Shown here: one piece after another, positions 1 through 6,266 of the stretch
Layout: every line of letters starts with the position of its first letter
How positions within the stretch are numbered: the first letter of the stretch is position 1
NCBI GenBank assembly: GCA_016204125.1
Contig: JACQLI010000019.1
Location: forward strand, 1 to 16,282
DNA length: 16,282 nucleotides
Direction of reading: 5' to 3'
Origin: Candidatus Omnitrophota bacterium
GTDB lineage: Bacteria > Omnitrophota > Omnitrophia > Omnitrophales > JACQLI01
Program-made: the position numbers and the translations under genes
Notes under the pieces: generated by a model
What the model was told of the DNA's origin: nothing
Databases searched by the model: none
The model's input: only the letters and a program-made list of their open reading frames with translations

Positions 1-457
1 CAAACGCCCCAATTCGAATGGCGGTAGGAATCACATCATTGGTCGACTGACTCATATTCACGTGATCGTGAGAACTCAAGTATTCGTAACTGCCTCTTTT
101 TTTGCCGAGAATCTCAAGAGCGCGATTTGCAATCACTTCATTCGCATTCATGTGACAAGAAACGCCCGCTCCTGATTGGAGAACATCTGTTACAAAATGA
201 TCGTTAAGTTTCCCTGCGATCACCTCTTCCGAGGCTCGAATGATCGCCTGCGCTTTTTTTGAATCGAGACGCCCCAATTCAAGATTGGCCAATGCACTGG
301 CTTTCTTGATGACACCGAGCGCCCAGATAAATTTCGAATGGAATTTAAGTCCTGAAATCGGGAAGTTTTCCACGGCCCGAAGGGTTTCGATGCCGTAATA
401 GGCATCCGCGGGGACATTTTTTGTGCCGAGGGAGTCGCGTTCGATTCGGGAACGCAT
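1..457 (-). CDS. aspA: Aspartate ammonia-lyase, N-terminal part (cut by window edge)
   Basis: Aspartase interconverts L-aspartate with fumarate plus ammonia; it is a cytoplasmic enzyme of the fumarase/aspartase superfamily. About 152 N-terminal residues are visible and the gene runs off the left edge. The start MRSRIERDSLGTKNVPADAYY is the usual aspartase opening, followed by GIETLRAVENFPISG, MNANEVIANRALEILG (about residues 103-118) and DHVNMSQSTNDV (131-142), the second conserved superfamily block. The ATG lies one base after the korB stop (TAA-G-ATG), with only a weak ribosome site, so translation is probably coupled to korB. Oddity: the GAGTS motif of well-studied aspartases reads GAGVS here (Val99), followed by Cys101-His102. 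Fumarase is the main alternative, but the N-terminus and SQSTND favour aspartase. Fumarate would link it to the 2-oxoacid metabolism of the neighbouring genes. Confidence 0.88.
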   Translation of the reverse strand, partial: MRSRIERDSLGTKNVPADAYYGIETLRAVENFPISGLKFHSKFIWALGVIKKASALANLELGRLDSKKAQAIIRASEEVIAGKLNDHFVTDVLQSGAGVSCHMNANEVIANRALEILGKKRGSYEYLSSHDHVNMSQSTNDVIPTAIRIGAF

Positions 458-458
458 C

Positions 459-1322
459 TTATTGAAATTGTTCGAGGAGTTCGTCGACCGTCGCCTTGCC
501 GCGTTTCGCAAGCGAATCCACTTGGATCTTTCGCGCGCGATCATGGAAGGGGCTTCTTTCATGTTTATAAATCACACCTAAAGGAATGGTTTCTCTTTCC
601 AAAGCAAGCTGAAAGGCCTTGAGTCGATCTGTGGGGTCATGCTCCGTACCGATGAAACGAACCCGTTGAGAAATCGGCTTGTAGATGTCGTGAAAAGTCG
701 TGCAAGGGCTTAGAACTTCAACGAGAGCGAACCCTTTATGTTCCACACCTTGAACGATGAGATCTGTAAGTTCTTTTGGCTTGGCTGAAAATCCGCGCGC
801 CACAAAACCGATATCATAGGCAATGGCCATGGCAATGGGATTGAGCGGCTCATCGAGTTGTCCATAAGGAGTTGTTCCTGTGGTGAAATCGGAAGCTGCG
901 GTTGCGGAACCTTGTCCTTTTGTTAGGCCGTAAACTTCGTTATCCATGACGATATAGCAGACATCGATATTGCGGCGTGCTGCATGAGGGATATGTCCTG
1001 CACCAATGGAATAAGCATCGCCATCTCCTCCTACTGCGACAACTTCAAGATTCGGATTGGCGGTTTTCACACCTGTTGCGACAGGAAGAACTCTTCCGTG
1101 AACGGTGTGAAACCCATACGAATTCACATAGGCAGAGAGACGACCTGAGCAACCGATTCCTGCTACCACCACTAGATTTTCCGGCGGGATCTGTTTGGTG
1201 GCCAGCATTCGATAGATGCAAGTCAAGACTCCAAAATCCCCGCAGCCTGGACACCAAACGGGATGAACGTCTGTCTTGTATTCCTTCGCTGTTAGACCTT
1301 GTGGTGCGTTTGTTTCAGACAT
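459..1322 (-). CDS. korB: 2-oxoacid:ferredoxin oxidoreductase, beta subunit (2-oxoglutarate type)
   Basis: This is the thiamine-diphosphate subunit of a CoA-acylating 2-oxoacid:ferredoxin oxidoreductase, acting in the cytoplasm with the fused subunit encoded just upstream. The 287 residues are full length for KorB. Visible motifs are CPGCG (Cys24, Cys27), Cys58 in GIGCSG, Cys206 in SPCTTF (together the four expected [4Fe-4S] ligands), and the ThDP/Mg motif GDGDAYSIG (99-107) followed by MDNEVYGLTKGQ (126-137). The ATG at 1322 has a strong GAGGAGG about 10 bases upstream, inside the end of korA; the two genes overlap by 31 bp in different frames. The subfamily (2-oxoglutarate rather than pyruvate or another 2-oxoacid) is inferred from the KorAB-like two-subunit layout; the substrate is not proven by sequence. 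Confidence 0.93.
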   Translation of the reverse strand: MSETNAPQGLTAKEYKTDVHPVWCPGCGDFGVLTCIYRMLATKQIPPENLVVVAGIGCSGRLSAYVNSYGFHTVHGRVLPVATGVKTANPNLEVVAVGGDGDAYSIGAGHIPHAARRNIDVCYIVMDNEVYGLTKGQGSATAASDFTTGTTPYGQLDEPLNPIAMAIAYDIGFVARGFSAKPKELTDLIVQGVEHKGFALVEVLSPCTTFHDIYKPISQRVRFIGTEHDPTDRLKAFQLALERETIPLGVIYKHERSPFHDRARKIQVDSLAKRGKATVDELLEQFQ

Positions 1323-3040
1323 GTCTCTGCAACCTCCTCAATCTTTTTCAAAATCTCATTGGGCGTAAAAGGAAGCCCTGCGACTTTATTGAGTTGAATC
1401 ACATCCGTAAGATAGCGGGCGCGGATTTCTTTTGCGAACTGACCCGTAAAATTAAGTTCGGGAACAATCACGGCCTTCACTGATTTGATAAAATCACCCA
1501 ACTCATTGGGCATCGGATGGAGAACCTTGGGGTGAAACGCCGCTACGCGATAACCTTTGGCATTGGCCATGGCAATCGCCTCGCGGATCACTCCTTCGCT
1601 CGAACCCCAACCCACAATTCCGATATCCGCCTCAAGAGGACCATGACGCCTAAAAAGATCGGGTCCTTGCAAAATTTGGTTGAGCTTCCGCCACCTCTTC
1701 TCACTCATGCGGCGATGATTGTCAGGTTCGTAACTCAACTCGCAATCCTCTGTATGTTCAATTCCTGTTGCGGAGAAAGCACCGCCTTTTGTGCCAGGAA
1801 CTGTCATTGGCGAAACTCCTGAGTCGGTCATCTGGAACCGCTTGTAGTGCTCAAGTTCGGATGACGTTGGCTTCTTCGCTTCCTCAACAGCAACTTTAGT
1901 CACCTCAGGCTTTCTCACCGTTGCTGTTCTCTGGGCAAGATACTGATCCGAAAGAACAATCACGGGAACCTGACAGCGTACTGCATAATTAAAGGCGCGG
2001 ATCATTCCATAGAAAGCATCCTCCACACTCGTAAGCGCCATCACAATGCGCGGGGCATCACCATGCCCAGCTGAAATAGCATGCCTCAGGTCACTTTGTT
2101 CGGTCTTGGTCGGCATACCTGTGCTCGGTCCCGCGCGTTGGCAATCAATAATCACGCAGGGAACTTCAGCCATACTGGCGAGGCCAAGAAATTCCGTCAT
2201 CAAATCAATTCCAGGACCTGATGATGCGGTCATAGCCTTGACTCCTGAAAAGGCTGCACCTAAAACCATTCCAATCGCAGCGATCTCATCCTCGGCCTGA
2301 ACCACCGTTCCATCAAAACGAGGAAGTTCGCGCGCCAAAAATTCCATGATGTCCGTGGCTGGCGTAATCGGATAGCCCGCGTAAAATCTCATCCCCGCCT
2401 GAATGGCTCCTAAGGCAACGGCTTGATTGCCTGATAAGACAAGACGGTTTTCACTCTTCTGCGCTTCGATAAGGTAGTCGTCTTTCTTGGTGATGTTTTT
2501 CTCAACATATTGATAGCCCGCTCGAAGCGCCTGAAAGTTAAGGTTGAGAATCGCTTCACCTTTTTTTCCGAATTTCTGACGGATGATCGTTTCAAGAATC
2601 AAGAAATCGATACTAAAAAGTTTGGCGAGGATTCCTAAGAAAATAATGTTCTTTGTCAGGTAATTTCGGAGTTCAAGCTTCGCCATTTCGGAGACAGGGA
2701 TCTCATAAAGAATGGCGTGAATCCCATTTTGTGGCTTCGTGGAGCTGGAGTCGTAGACGATTACACCTTGACCATCTTTACGAAGGTCTTTGGCATGACG
2801 GTCATACGCTTCTTGATTGAAGCAGACGAGGACATCGATCTCGCTGCCTTGCGAAAGTAAAAACTCCTTGGAAGTACGGACCTGAAACATCGCAGGCCCA
2901 CCTTTGATTTCAGCGGGGTAGCTGCGGAAGGTATAAATCTCAAGACCCATCCTCGCGCAAGCGAGGGTCAGGATCTCACCGCAACTGATGACACCCTCTC
3001 CTCCTTCTCCTCCGATTCGAAAAACGACATCGTGTTTCAT
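1292..3040 (-). CDS. korA: 2-oxoacid:ferredoxin oxidoreductase, fused gamma-alpha subunit
   Basis: A 582-residue fusion typical of two-subunit KorAB enzymes. The N-terminal gamma domain (about 1-185) opens with GGEGGEGVISCGE and carries FRSYPAEIKGGPAMFQVR. The alpha domain (about 200-580) has the pyrimidine-binding block AGYPITPATDIMEFLA, the glutamate-bearing VQAEDEIAAIGMVLGAAFSG, and the SSGPGIDLMTEFLGLA and RAGPSTGMPTKTEQSDL blocks. With KorB it would oxidise a 2-oxoacid (probably 2-oxoglutarate) to acyl-CoA, reducing ferredoxin, or run in reverse in reductive carbon fixation. The ATG overlaps the stop of the DUF2203 gene as ATGA, with GGGAG 8 bases upstream, so the operon is translationally coupled. 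No separate ferredoxin-like delta subunit is encoded in view; electrons presumably pass to a ferredoxin encoded elsewhere. Confidence 0.93.
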   Translation of the reverse strand: MKHDVVFRIGGEGGEGVISCGEILTLACARMGLEIYTFRSYPAEIKGGPAMFQVRTSKEFLLSQGSEIDVLVCFNQEAYDRHAKDLRKDGQGVIVYDSSSTKPQNGIHAILYEIPVSEMAKLELRNYLTKNIIFLGILAKLFSIDFLILETIIRQKFGKKGEAILNLNFQALRAGYQYVEKNITKKDDYLIEAQKSENRLVLSGNQAVALGAIQAGMRFYAGYPITPATDIMEFLARELPRFDGTVVQAEDEIAAIGMVLGAAFSGVKAMTASSGPGIDLMTEFLGLASMAEVPCVIIDCQRAGPSTGMPTKTEQSDLRHAISAGHGDAPRIVMALTSVEDAFYGMIRAFNYAVRCQVPVIVLSDQYLAQRTATVRKPEVTKVAVEEAKKPTSSELEHYKRFQMTDSGVSPMTVPGTKGGAFSATGIEHTEDCELSYEPDNHRRMSEKRWRKLNQILQGPDLFRRHGPLEADIGIVGWGSSEGVIREAIAMANAKGYRVAAFHPKVLHPMPNELGDFIKSVKAVIVPELNFTGQFAKEIRARYLTDVIQLNKVAGLPFTPNEILKKIEEVAETCLKQTHHKV

Positions 3041-3477
3041 CCAGACGACTCCCTTTCATCTTCCCGAATGATCGGCTGCCTGTAGGCATAACCCCGACCC
3101 ACCTCATGCCAGTAACCGACTTCTTCTTCGCCAAGCTTCCAGCAAAGATAGACCACGCGGCCCTGGTGGAGGGAGTAAAAATCAACGAGACCTGTCTCGA
3201 TATCTTTCAAAAAGCAGCCAAGCTCGTGGATTTGATCGATCATGGAATAAAATTCGTTAACCCACTTATTATAATTTTCAATTTCCTCGGCAACTTGGGG
3301 AGAGGGTTTTTCTTCTTCCTCTTCTGGATAAAGAAGCTCCAGAGCATCAATCTCCACTTCTTTGGCCAGAATCTCCTTCTGTCTTGTTCGAAGTTCAGTA
3401 ATCATCTCCTTGAGTTGGGGAATAAGCCGATTCGCCTCTTCGGGGGTAAAAACCTTTAGCTGGTTCATTTCGTCCAT
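3037..3477 (-). CDS. DUF2203 family protein
   Basis: A 146-residue protein that I recognise as DUF2203 by its signature: an opening VFTPEEANRLIPQLKEM, a central coiled helix region, and a C-terminal block with KDIETGLVDF, GRVVYLCWKLGEEE, GYWHEVGRGYAYRQPI. The biochemical function of the family is not known to me. No signal peptide or membrane segment is seen; the middle is very acidic (PEEEEEKPSPQ). It is the first gene of the operon and overlaps korA by 4 bp. The start at 3477 is supported by AAGGAG seven bases upstream; an in-frame Met4 is the alternative. Its place at the head of a korA-korB-aspA transcript suggests, but does not show, a role connected to the oxidoreductase. Confidence 0.85.
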   Translation of the reverse strand: MDEMNQLKVFTPEEANRLIPQLKEMITELRTRQKEILAKEVEIDALELLYPEEEEEKPSPQVAEEIENYNKWVNEFYSMIDQIHELGCFLKDIETGLVDFYSLHQGRVVYLCWKLGEEEVGYWHEVGRGYAYRQPIIREDERESSG

Positions 3478-3553
3478 ACCTAACTCCTTATGTTTCAGGC
3501 ACCTACGACAACAATTGTTTTTTTAGCCTTCCACAAAGATCTAACCAAGGTTA

Positions 3554-3562
3554 ATTATAACA
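3554..3562 (-). promoter_or_regulatory. Extended -10 promoter for the DUF2203-kor-aspA operon
   Basis: On the minus strand the sequence reads TGTTATAAT, a perfect TATAAT with the TG extension. No good -35 hexamer lies 16-18 bp upstream. Transcription would start near 3547, giving a leader of about 70 nt to the ATG at 3477. Confidence 0.6.
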
Positions 3563-3574
3563 CGACCCCCCTAT

Positions 3575-3610
3575 CCCGTATAGCGCTGGACCAGCGCTTT
3601 AATTATCGGG
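3575..3610. repeat. Dyad AGCGCTGG/CCAGCGCT upstream of the kor promoter
   Basis: Arms AGCGCTGG (3582-3589) and CCAGCGCT (3591-3598) are perfectly complementary around a single base; outer CCCG (3575-3578) and CGGG (3607-3610) can also pair. The centre lies about 43 bp upstream of the predicted kor transcription start, where a -35 box would be expected. It may be an activator site or simply one of the palindromic repeats common in this intergenic island. Confidence 0.5.
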
Positions 3611-3671
3611 ACAAAAACGTGGACTCTATAGGCTGACTTTTCGTACGGAATCTGCTAGACTGCCACCTCTA

Positions 3672-3809
3672 AAATAAAGCCAAAACTCAAAAGTAAAAAG
3701 GCAAAAGTTAGGTGTTGCTTACGCGACCAATTGGTGAAGAACCGACGCTATCACTTTTGACTTTTGACTTGGGATTTTGCCTTTTTACTTCTAACTTTTG
3801 CCTTTATTT
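3672..3809. repeat. 35-bp imperfect inverted repeat (MITE-like) with about 68 bp spacer
   Basis: The left arm (3672-3706) and the reverse complement of the right arm (3775-3809) match at 31 of 35 positions by my alignment; both are built on the motif AAGTAAAAAGGCAAAA and begin AAATAAAG. The spacer contains the palindrome CCAATTGG and a short tandem CTTTTGACTTTTGACTT. No ORF is evident inside and I see no clear target-site duplication. It makes up much of the 420-bp gene-free stretch 3478-3897. Confidence 0.7.
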
Positions 3810-3821
3810 CGGGGCGTAGCG
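3810..3821 (+). repeat. Short copy of the tRNA-Pro 5' end (12 nt)
   Basis: CGGGGCGTAGCG is identical to the first 12 nt of the tRNA-Pro gene at 4282. It lies upstream of the GIY-YIG gene, abutting the inverted repeat on the left and the hairpin pair on the right. Confidence 0.6.
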
Positions 3822-3869
3822 TCCGCCACTAAAGATTGGCGGACGGCCACCAACGCCTTAGTGGTGGCC
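3821..3869. repeat. Head-to-head hairpin repeat pair (CCGCC-N10-GGCGG type)
   Basis: Two adjacent hairpins: GTCCGCC/GGCGGAC (3821-3827 with 3838-3844) and GGCCACC/GGTGGCC (3845-3851 with 3863-3869). The second unit is a diverged inverted copy of the first, since the loops ACTAAAGATT and, reverse-complemented, ACTAAGGCGTT are related. The whole stretch can therefore also fold as one long imperfect palindrome. Related units occur at 7762-7813. Confidence 0.7.
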
Positions 3870-3897
3870 CGCAAAGAAGGTTACCTCGGACTGAGAA

Positions 3898-4146
3898 ATG
3901 GGTTACTTAGTTTACGTTTTGAAGAGCCGAAAAAATGGATCACGATATATTGGGTCTACACAAGACTTGGCAAATAGGCTCAAAGAACACAATAGTGGAA
4001 GAAATATTTCTACACAGAATAAAGGACCGTGGGATGTTATTTATTCTGAGACATTTCCTACACGTTTCTTAGCCGAAAGACGTGAAAAGTTTTTCAAAAG
4101 CGGTCGCGGCAAAGAAGTGTTGAAAAATCTCCTCGGCCATTACTGA
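3898..4146 (+). CDS. Small GIY-YIG domain nuclease
   Basis: This 82-residue protein is a stand-alone GIY-YIG domain of the small bacterial (UPF0213/YhbQ-like) type. It shows the motif pair YLVYVL (3-8) and RYIGST (16-21), the catalytic arginine region LANRLKEHNSG (Arg27, His31), and the metal-binding glutamate in ERREKFFKSGRGK (Glu63). Such domains cut DNA with a single metal ion; the function of the small bacterial ones is poorly known. There is no good ribosome site (GAG right before AATG), but the ATG is the natural domain start. It is flanked by short direct copies of the tRNA-Pro 5' end (3810, 4159) and lies on the plus strand between unrelated transcripts, which suggests lateral acquisition. 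It looks more AT-rich than its neighbours. Confidence 0.88.
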   Translation: MGYLVYVLKSRKNGSRYIGSTQDLANRLKEHNSGRNISTQNKGPWDVIYSETFPTRFLAERREKFFKSGRGKEVLKNLLGHY

Positions 4147-4158
4147 TTATCAATTTTT

Positions 4159-4176
4159 CGGGGCGTAGCGCAGCCT
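4159..4176 (+). repeat. Truncated copy of the tRNA-Pro 5' end (18 nt)
   Basis: CGGGGCGTAGCGCAGCCT is identical to the first 18 nt of the tRNA-Pro gene 123 bp downstream and is then followed by unrelated sequence. It starts 13 bp after the GIY-YIG stop. It is too short to be a tRNA gene and looks like a partial duplication or insertion scar. Confidence 0.7.
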
Positions 4177-4188
4177 TATTGCCTACAT

Positions 4189-4251
4189 TGCAACGGTGTT
4201 ACTGACGACACCACGGTTTCTGCAGAACTTGTCTGCTGGATAACAGTTGCA
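4189..4251. other. Possible three-way-junction fold between tRNA copies
   Basis: TGCAAC (4189-4194) pairs with GTTGCA (4246-4251) and encloses two hairpins: GGTGT/ACACC (4195-4199 with 4208-4212) and GCAGA/TCTGC (4222-4226 with 4232-4236). Stems are short, so this could be chance. It could be a decayed remnant of an RNA gene or of the sequence inserted between the tRNA copies. Confidence 0.3.
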
Positions 4252-4281
4252 TTAAGTTTCACGTTATAATGTGCCAAATTA

Positions 4282-4358
4282 CGGGGCGTAGCGCAGCCTG
4301 GTAGCGCACACGCTTGGGGTGCGTGCGGCCGGAGGTTCAAATCCTCCCGCCCCGACCA
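4282..4358 (+). tRNA. tRNA-Pro (anticodon GGG)
   Basis: A complete cloverleaf: acceptor stem CGGGGCG/CGCCCCG with all 7 pairs, D stem GCGC/GCGC, anticodon stem CACGC/GCGTG around loop TTGGGGT (anticodon GGG at positions 34-36), T stem GGAGG/CCTCC with loop TTCAAAT, discriminator A, and CCA encoded in the gene (4356-4358). It decodes CCC/CCU proline codons. It is preceded by two partial copies of its own 5' end and followed by an inverted echo of its 3' end. Confidence 0.95.
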
Positions 4359-4491
4359 ATTTTTCGCTTCGCTCAAAATTGTTCGGGACTACAGGACGAA
4401 AATTATTCAAAAACCGCTGTGTCCTGTTGCCCCGACCTTACAAGCACAAAAAATTGGTCGCCCCAGGAGCGCCGTAGGCGCGACGCGGGGC
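4353..4491. repeat. Inverted repeats downstream of tRNA-Pro, including an inverted copy of its 3' end
   Basis: CGACCAATTTTT (4353-4364, covering the tRNA CCA end) recurs inverted as AAAAATTGGTCG at 4449-4460. Between them ACAGGAC (4391-4397) and GTCCTGT (4421-4427) form another stem, with TCGGG/CCCGA outside it. From 4460 to 4491 a GC-rich hairpin GCCCC..GCGCC-GTA-GGCGC..GGGGC follows. The AATTTT(4359-)...AAAATT(-4380) palindrome directly behind the tRNA could act as a weak terminator. No gene is seen in 4359-4532. Confidence 0.6.
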
Positions 4492-4532
4492 TACATTAAT
4501 TATTTCACTTCATTAACCATGGAGACAACGAC

Positions 4533-6215
4533 ATGACTAACCAAATCAAAACCTCCATCATTGCCCTAATCCTTTTACTTGCGGCCGCGACAGACTTGTG
4601 GGCTGCAACTGCAACCGTTACGAATAATGGGAACTTCACGGTCCGCGTGCAGTACAAAAACCCTGATGGCCAATATGAAGATTTGGCTCATCTGAAACCA
4701 GGTGAAACGGTTGAAGTCCCAGGCGGTGTTGAGAAAGTCAAAATTGTACGTGAACTTGGCGAATGGGCACAGCCCTTAAAACCAGGTCAGGTCCTTAATG
4801 TGGAAGTTAAAGAAGGAGATACCGTTGTAGGTACAATGACGTGGTACGGTGACAAAGTCTTCTTTGATGGTTTGACCGAAGGGCCTCCGCCCGTATCAGT
4901 AACTGGCCCCGTCACTCAGCCAGAACCTCCGAAAGAGGAACCCAAGTCTGAACCAAAGCCCGAACCAATACCAGAACCCAAACCTCAAGAAGGAGAAACG
5001 CCATCAGCATGGCCGCAGTACGGCGGGCCGTGGGATTATCTTTTCCCCTTCGGACTTTTCCTGATGTGGCCCTTTTTAATTCTTATGTGGTTCAGACACC
5101 TGATGCGGCCTCGTTATTATCTCGGCGGGGAATGGGTAGAGGGATCGCGTCTCGGCTGGGGATGGGGGTGGTATCCTCGCAGTGAAGGCGGCATGCCCTG
5201 TGGGATGTTCGGCTTATTGATCGGACTTCTCTTCGGACTCGCACTCGGTGGGACGGCGTTATGGGGTTATTCTCAACTTGAGAATGGTCACGGTTTTTTC
5301 CCACTCTTCGCTCGAGATCTTTATGCGTTTCCTTATTTCCTTTTTTCTCAACTTCCTTGGATCATTGGCGGAGAGCCCGAAGTCTGGTCGATTTTCCTAT
5401 TTTGGGTCCTCCTTTGCACTTTGTGTGGTGGAATGGGCGGCCTTATTCCGCTCAGGTGGTTATACGGTGCTCCGTGCATCGCAGCGATTCTTCCCTTCTT
5501 CCTTTTGATGCGTGGATGTGCAGGCTCAACCCCCTTTGCGTTTGACGGCGGTTACGAAGGCCAACTTCTTTACCCGCCCGCCTTCGTATCGCTCCTCTTT
5601 CTCCCCATGTTGTTTGAAATTTTTCTCGACATCATCGATCCGTATTACGAAATGGACGAAGAAGACGTTGAAGAAGCGGAGTGGTCCTTTTTGCAATTCT
5701 TTAGAGGAAACCCCTGGCCACTTTTGGCCTTTCTAGGTATCGGCCTGGGATGCTCATCTTTAGGTATCGCCTATGGGCACGGGTGGGGTGAGATCAACCA
5801 ATTCGGCCTCCTCGCCCTTTTTTATAACTTGCCCCTCATGCTGGGTCTCAACTTTCTCTCTCGGGATCTCGCGATACTTCTTTTCTGGATGATTCTAGCT
5901 GGCGGGCTCGGCTGGGCTTTTTGCAGAGGTGCGTCGAGGTTCGCGTTTTATTCCTGTCTTATTCCCGCGTTTCTCGCCCTTCTTTTCCTTACGATGGGAA
6001 ATTACCCCCAGCGCCAGCTTTCTTTCTACATGCAACGCGCTATTACGGCTGAGATCATTAGGGAGATTGCTGGCCGAACGCGTGAAGATCACTTTGGTGA
6101 TCAATCAGGTGGGCGCCGCACCGGTACCTTCGGTGGCTTCGCCAGAGACATGCAGTTCGAAGCAGGCCAGCCTGAGAGTCGAGAACAAGAACGGTATTCT
6201 GATTGGGAACGTTAG
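4533..6215 (+). CDS. Exported polytopic membrane protein of unknown family
   Basis: I do not recognise this 560-residue protein. It begins with a signal peptide (TSIIALILLLAAATDLWA, cleavage near residue 24). A beta-rich extracytoplasmic region follows to about 115, including YKNPDGQYEDLAHLKPGETV, then a Pro/Glu/Lys linker with PKPEPIPEPKPQ (about 117-160). About nine to ten hydrophobic segments follow between 166 and 490, many rich in Gly, Trp and Phe. A very acidic loop (EMDEEDVEEAEW, about 373-384) sits between them, and a hydrophilic tail of about 70 residues ends the protein. The ATG is preceded by GGAG 8 bases upstream. A promoter is not clear; TACATT at 4492-4497 is a weak -10 candidate. 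The small lysine-rich gene 51 bp downstream is probably co-transcribed. Transport or envelope sensing is possible, but no function is supported. Confidence 0.8.
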   Translation: MTNQIKTSIIALILLLAAATDLWAATATVTNNGNFTVRVQYKNPDGQYEDLAHLKPGETVEVPGGVEKVKIVRELGEWAQPLKPGQVLNVEVKEGDTVVGTMTWYGDKVFFDGLTEGPPPVSVTGPVTQPEPPKEEPKSEPKPEPIPEPKPQEGETPSAWPQYGGPWDYLFPFGLFLMWPFLILMWFRHLMRPRYYLGGEWVEGSRLGWGWGWYPRSEGGMPCGMFGLLIGLLFGLALGGTALWGYSQLENGHGFFPLFARDLYAFPYFLFSQLPWIIGGEPEVWSIFLFWVLLCTLCGGMGGLIPLRWLYGAPCIAAILPFFLLMRGCAGSTPFAFDGGYEGQLLYPPAFVSLLFLPMLFEIFLDIIDPYYEMDEEDVEEAEWSFLQFFRGNPWPLLAFLGIGLGCSSLGIAYGHGWGEINQFGLLALFYNLPLMLGLNFLSRDLAILLFWMILAGGLGWAFCRGASRFAFYSCLIPAFLALLFLTMGNYPQRQLSFYMQRAITAEIIREIAGRTREDHFGDQSGGRRTGTFGGFARDMQFEAGQPESREQERYSDWER

Positions 6216-6266
6216 TCATATGTATGCCTAACAGATTTTTCAACTGTGAATGGAAAGGAGAAAAAG

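Noticed and set aside
977..1483. 168-residue plus-strand ORF over korB/korA
   Set aside because: It lies opposite two clearly recognisable genes and its translation has no domain character; it is a shadow frame.
3753..3809. Short tandem CTTTTGACTTTTGACTT considered as a CRISPR or minisatellite
   Set aside because: Only about two and a half 7-bp units, no spacers and no cas genes; it belongs to the inverted-repeat element.
4159..4251. A second, degenerate tRNA gene after the 18-nt copy
   Set aside because: Only the first 18 nt match; no acceptor 3' strand, anticodon arm or T arm follows, so it is a fragment rather than a tRNA.
4176..4376. 66-residue minus-strand ORF over the tRNA
   Set aside because: It is the reverse complement of the tRNA-Pro gene and flanks, a common false ORF (LNLRPHAPQACALPG pattern).
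6246..6266. GTG start for the lysine-rich protein
   Set aside because: AAGGAG at 6255-6260 serves the ATG at 6267, which also begins the signal peptide.
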